Of a stretch of 5,376 bases of DNA, positions 4,095-5,376 are shown piece by piece. The stretch's first letter is position 1. The number at the start of each line of letters is the position of its first letter. The stretch lies in assembly GCA_045645205.1 (NCBI GenBank), contig JAZRIJ010000086.1:1-5376 (forward strand), given 5' to 3'. The DNA comes from RGIG1995 sp045645205 (GTDB lineage: Bacteria > Bacillota > Clostridia > Oscillospirales > CAG-272). The notes below the pieces were generated by a model. The model made no database searches. It had not been told where the DNA came from and was given only the letters and a program-made list of their open reading frames with translations. Position numbers and translations under genes: made by a program.

Positions 4095-5159
4095 ATGAAT
4101 CCTATACACAGCAATGTGCTGAAAAAGGCAAATACGGCGGCTGTTTTTAACTTATATTTATACCTATCGGATAAAATACCGTCTTTCGAAAAGAAACAAT
4201 TACTCTATATTGTGCCCAAACTCCAATCGACATTAGAAAACTCAACATCAACAGAGTGGTCCGACAGAGACATATTACGGCTGCGTATTCTCAAAAATGC
4301 CGTTGACAGAGATATTGAAATTGCATATTCTGAAATAGGCAATCTGACAATTTCAAAAAGCGGGTTAACAGCCTGCACTTTTACAACCCCAAAAGGAAAT
4401 GTGTTTATTGTTTTTCGGGGAACGGGCAGCGGTGAATGGATAGATAACGGAAAGGGGTTATCGGGTATCCCTGAAGAAAATACTTACATAACTTATGACA
4501 ATAACGGTATAGCAGAGTCATACAATACCGTTCAAAAAGATTATGCTACTGATCAGCAGACAGAGGCATTGAATTGGTTTAACAAAATTGCCGCAAAAAA
4601 CAGATGGAACAAGGATACTGATATTATTGTTACAGGACATTCAAAAGGGGGAAACAAGGCTCAGTTTGTTACGGTACACTCTGATTTAGTCAACGAATGT
4701 TTTAGTTTTGACGGACAGGGTTTTTCTCCCGAAGCTTTAACTTATTTCCGGACTCAATACGGCGCAGAGTTTACAAAACGCCGACGAAAAATACGAAGCT
4801 TTGCTACAGACAATGATTATGTCAATGTTTTGGGGGAAAGACTTATGCCCAAAACCCAAATCCACTTTTTTGAATCATTTATGGGACTTCATTATATTGA
4901 AGCTATGCTTGATGATTACGGCAGTTTTCGTCCCCGTTGCGAACAAGGCGAGCTATCGCGGTATATCGAAAATGTTTCAAAAAAACTTATGGACATAAGA
5001 CCGCTCTTTCGCCGGTATGCAACTGTGGGGATCATGAATATTTTTCAGAAATACTTTAGCGAAGGCGCTCCCGTAAACTCGGACAATGTCTCCCTCAATG
5101 AAACTATCGTCGGCTTGGGTATTGCAATAGCCCCGTTACTCGCTCCGTTTGTAGAATAA
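4095..5159 (+). CDS. Mbeg1-like (DUF2974) lipase-type alpha/beta hydrolase
   Basis: The 354-residue product has the class-3-lipase-like fold of the Mbeg1/DUF2974 family. Residues about 101-110 (GNVFIVFRGT) form the strand and turn that commonly carry the oxyanion hole. The nucleophile elbow is VTGHSKGGNKAQ (about 179-190), with S183 in GxSxG. D241 (TDNDYVNVLGE) and H266 (GLHYIEAM) are the likely rest of the triad, placed by spacing. There is no signal peptide, so it is probably cytosolic or exported by another route. The C-terminus (about 335-354, NETIVGLGIAIAPLLAPFVE) is hydrophobic and might touch membrane. ATG 4095 is chosen because GGAG (4082-4085) lies 9 nt before it; the frame is open back to a TTG at 4050 with no ribosome site. 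Family members are common in Firmicutes and their substrates are mostly unknown. Confidence 0.85.
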   Translation: MNPIHSNVLKKANTAAVFNLYLYLSDKIPSFEKKQLLYIVPKLQSTLENSTSTEWSDRDILRLRILKNAVDRDIEIAYSEIGNLTISKSGLTACTFTTPKGNVFIVFRGTGSGEWIDNGKGLSGIPEENTYITYDNNGIAESYNTVQKDYATDQQTEALNWFNKIAAKNRWNKDTDIIVTGHSKGGNKAQFVTVHSDLVNECFSFDGQGFSPEALTYFRTQYGAEFTKRRRKIRSFATDNDYVNVLGERLMPKTQIHFFESFMGLHYIEAMLDDYGSFRPRCEQGELSRYIENVSKKLMDIRPLFRRYATVGIMNIFQKYFSEGAPVNSDNVSLNETIVGLGIAIAPLLAPFVE

Positions 5160-5209
5160 ATTTTAAAATCCTCCCTTGCACCACTGCCATAAATTCGGCA
5201 ACTCACTTT

Positions 5210-5260
5210 AAGAGGCTGAGTCAAAAGCGATAAAAAACGCTTAAGGCTCAGCCTTTTGCT
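5210..5260 (+). terminator. Stem-loop terminator after the hydrolase, possibly part of a repeat
   Basis: AGGCTGAG (5213-5220) pairs with CTCAGCCT (5247-5254), extended outward by G-U and A-T pairs to 11 bp. Inside is a second stem, AAGCG/CGCTT (5225-5229 with 5238-5242). The outer arm ends in TTTTGCT. The stem starts about 50 nt after the hydrolase stop and fits an intrinsic terminator. The elaborate nested shape also resembles short interspersed repeats of clostridial genomes. Confidence 0.7.
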
Positions 5261-5329
5261 ATGAATAAGCGAAAGCATAATCAATACTAAAGAATAAAAA
5301 GCTCCAAAACGAGTAAAAAAGAGCATACG

Positions 5330-5360
5330 AAAAAAGAGGTATGTGAAAACCTCGCTTTTT
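5330..5360. terminator. Two-way terminator at the right edge
   Basis: GAGGT (5336-5340) pairs with ACCTC (5349-5353) around an 8-nt loop. On the minus strand the stem is followed by six T (5335-5330), and on the plus strand by GCTTTTT. It probably ends a minus-strand gene that begins beyond the window. Nothing else recognisable lies between 5261 and 5376. Confidence 0.6.
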
Positions 5361-5376
5361 GGGAAAATATTTAATT

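Noticed and set aside
5045..5326. Minus-strand open frame over the hydrolase 3' end and terminator
   Set aside because: Runs through a strong terminator hairpin and antisense to the hydrolase. The N-terminal part may only reflect a repeated DNA element.

Overview
The window is AT-rich DNA from a low-GC Gram-positive bacterium, most likely a clostridial (Eubacteriales/Ruminococcus-like) species. The clues are strong AGGAGG-type ribosome sites, an AgrA/LytTR regulator with a membrane kinase partner, a protein that looks like the DUF6514 family, a lipase-like Mbeg1/DUF2974 hydrolase, and several perfect Spo0A boxes (TTCGACA / TGTCGAA). The species assignment is inference; no rRNA or other marker is present.

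Left third (1-1190): a two-component system lies on the minus strand. A LytTR response regulator (275-985) is followed by the first 89 codons of its probable sensor kinase (1-269), which runs off the left edge. Divergent from them, on the plus strand, is a 16-codon ORF (1090-1140) behind a perfect 10-nt Shine-Dalgarno and a good sigma-A-type promoter whose -35 overlaps a perfect Spo0A box. This is the most interesting part of the window: a possible minimal peptide-signalling cassette with no visible AgrB-type processing gene.

Middle left (1141-1758): a gene-poor stretch. It holds a two-way terminator-like hairpin, a long perfect inverted repeat, and the decayed remains of an XRE-type DNA-binding protein on the minus strand, with one frameshift and one in-frame stop.

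Centre (1759-2486): a two-gene operon encodes an intact XRE regulator and a small DUF6514-like protein joined by an ATGA overlap, and ends in a clear intrinsic terminator. Just beyond it, between convergent genes, lie two perfect Spo0A boxes 20 bp apart and a near-consensus minus-strand promoter that would produce RNA antisense to this operon.

Right half (2487-5376): an MgtE magnesium channel (minus) and an Mbeg1-like alpha/beta hydrolase (plus) are divergently transcribed. Their predicted promoters share one palindromic -35 hexamer (TTGCAA). The hydrolase is followed by a stem-loop terminator and, at the right edge, a second hairpin that probably ends a minus-strand gene lying outside the window.
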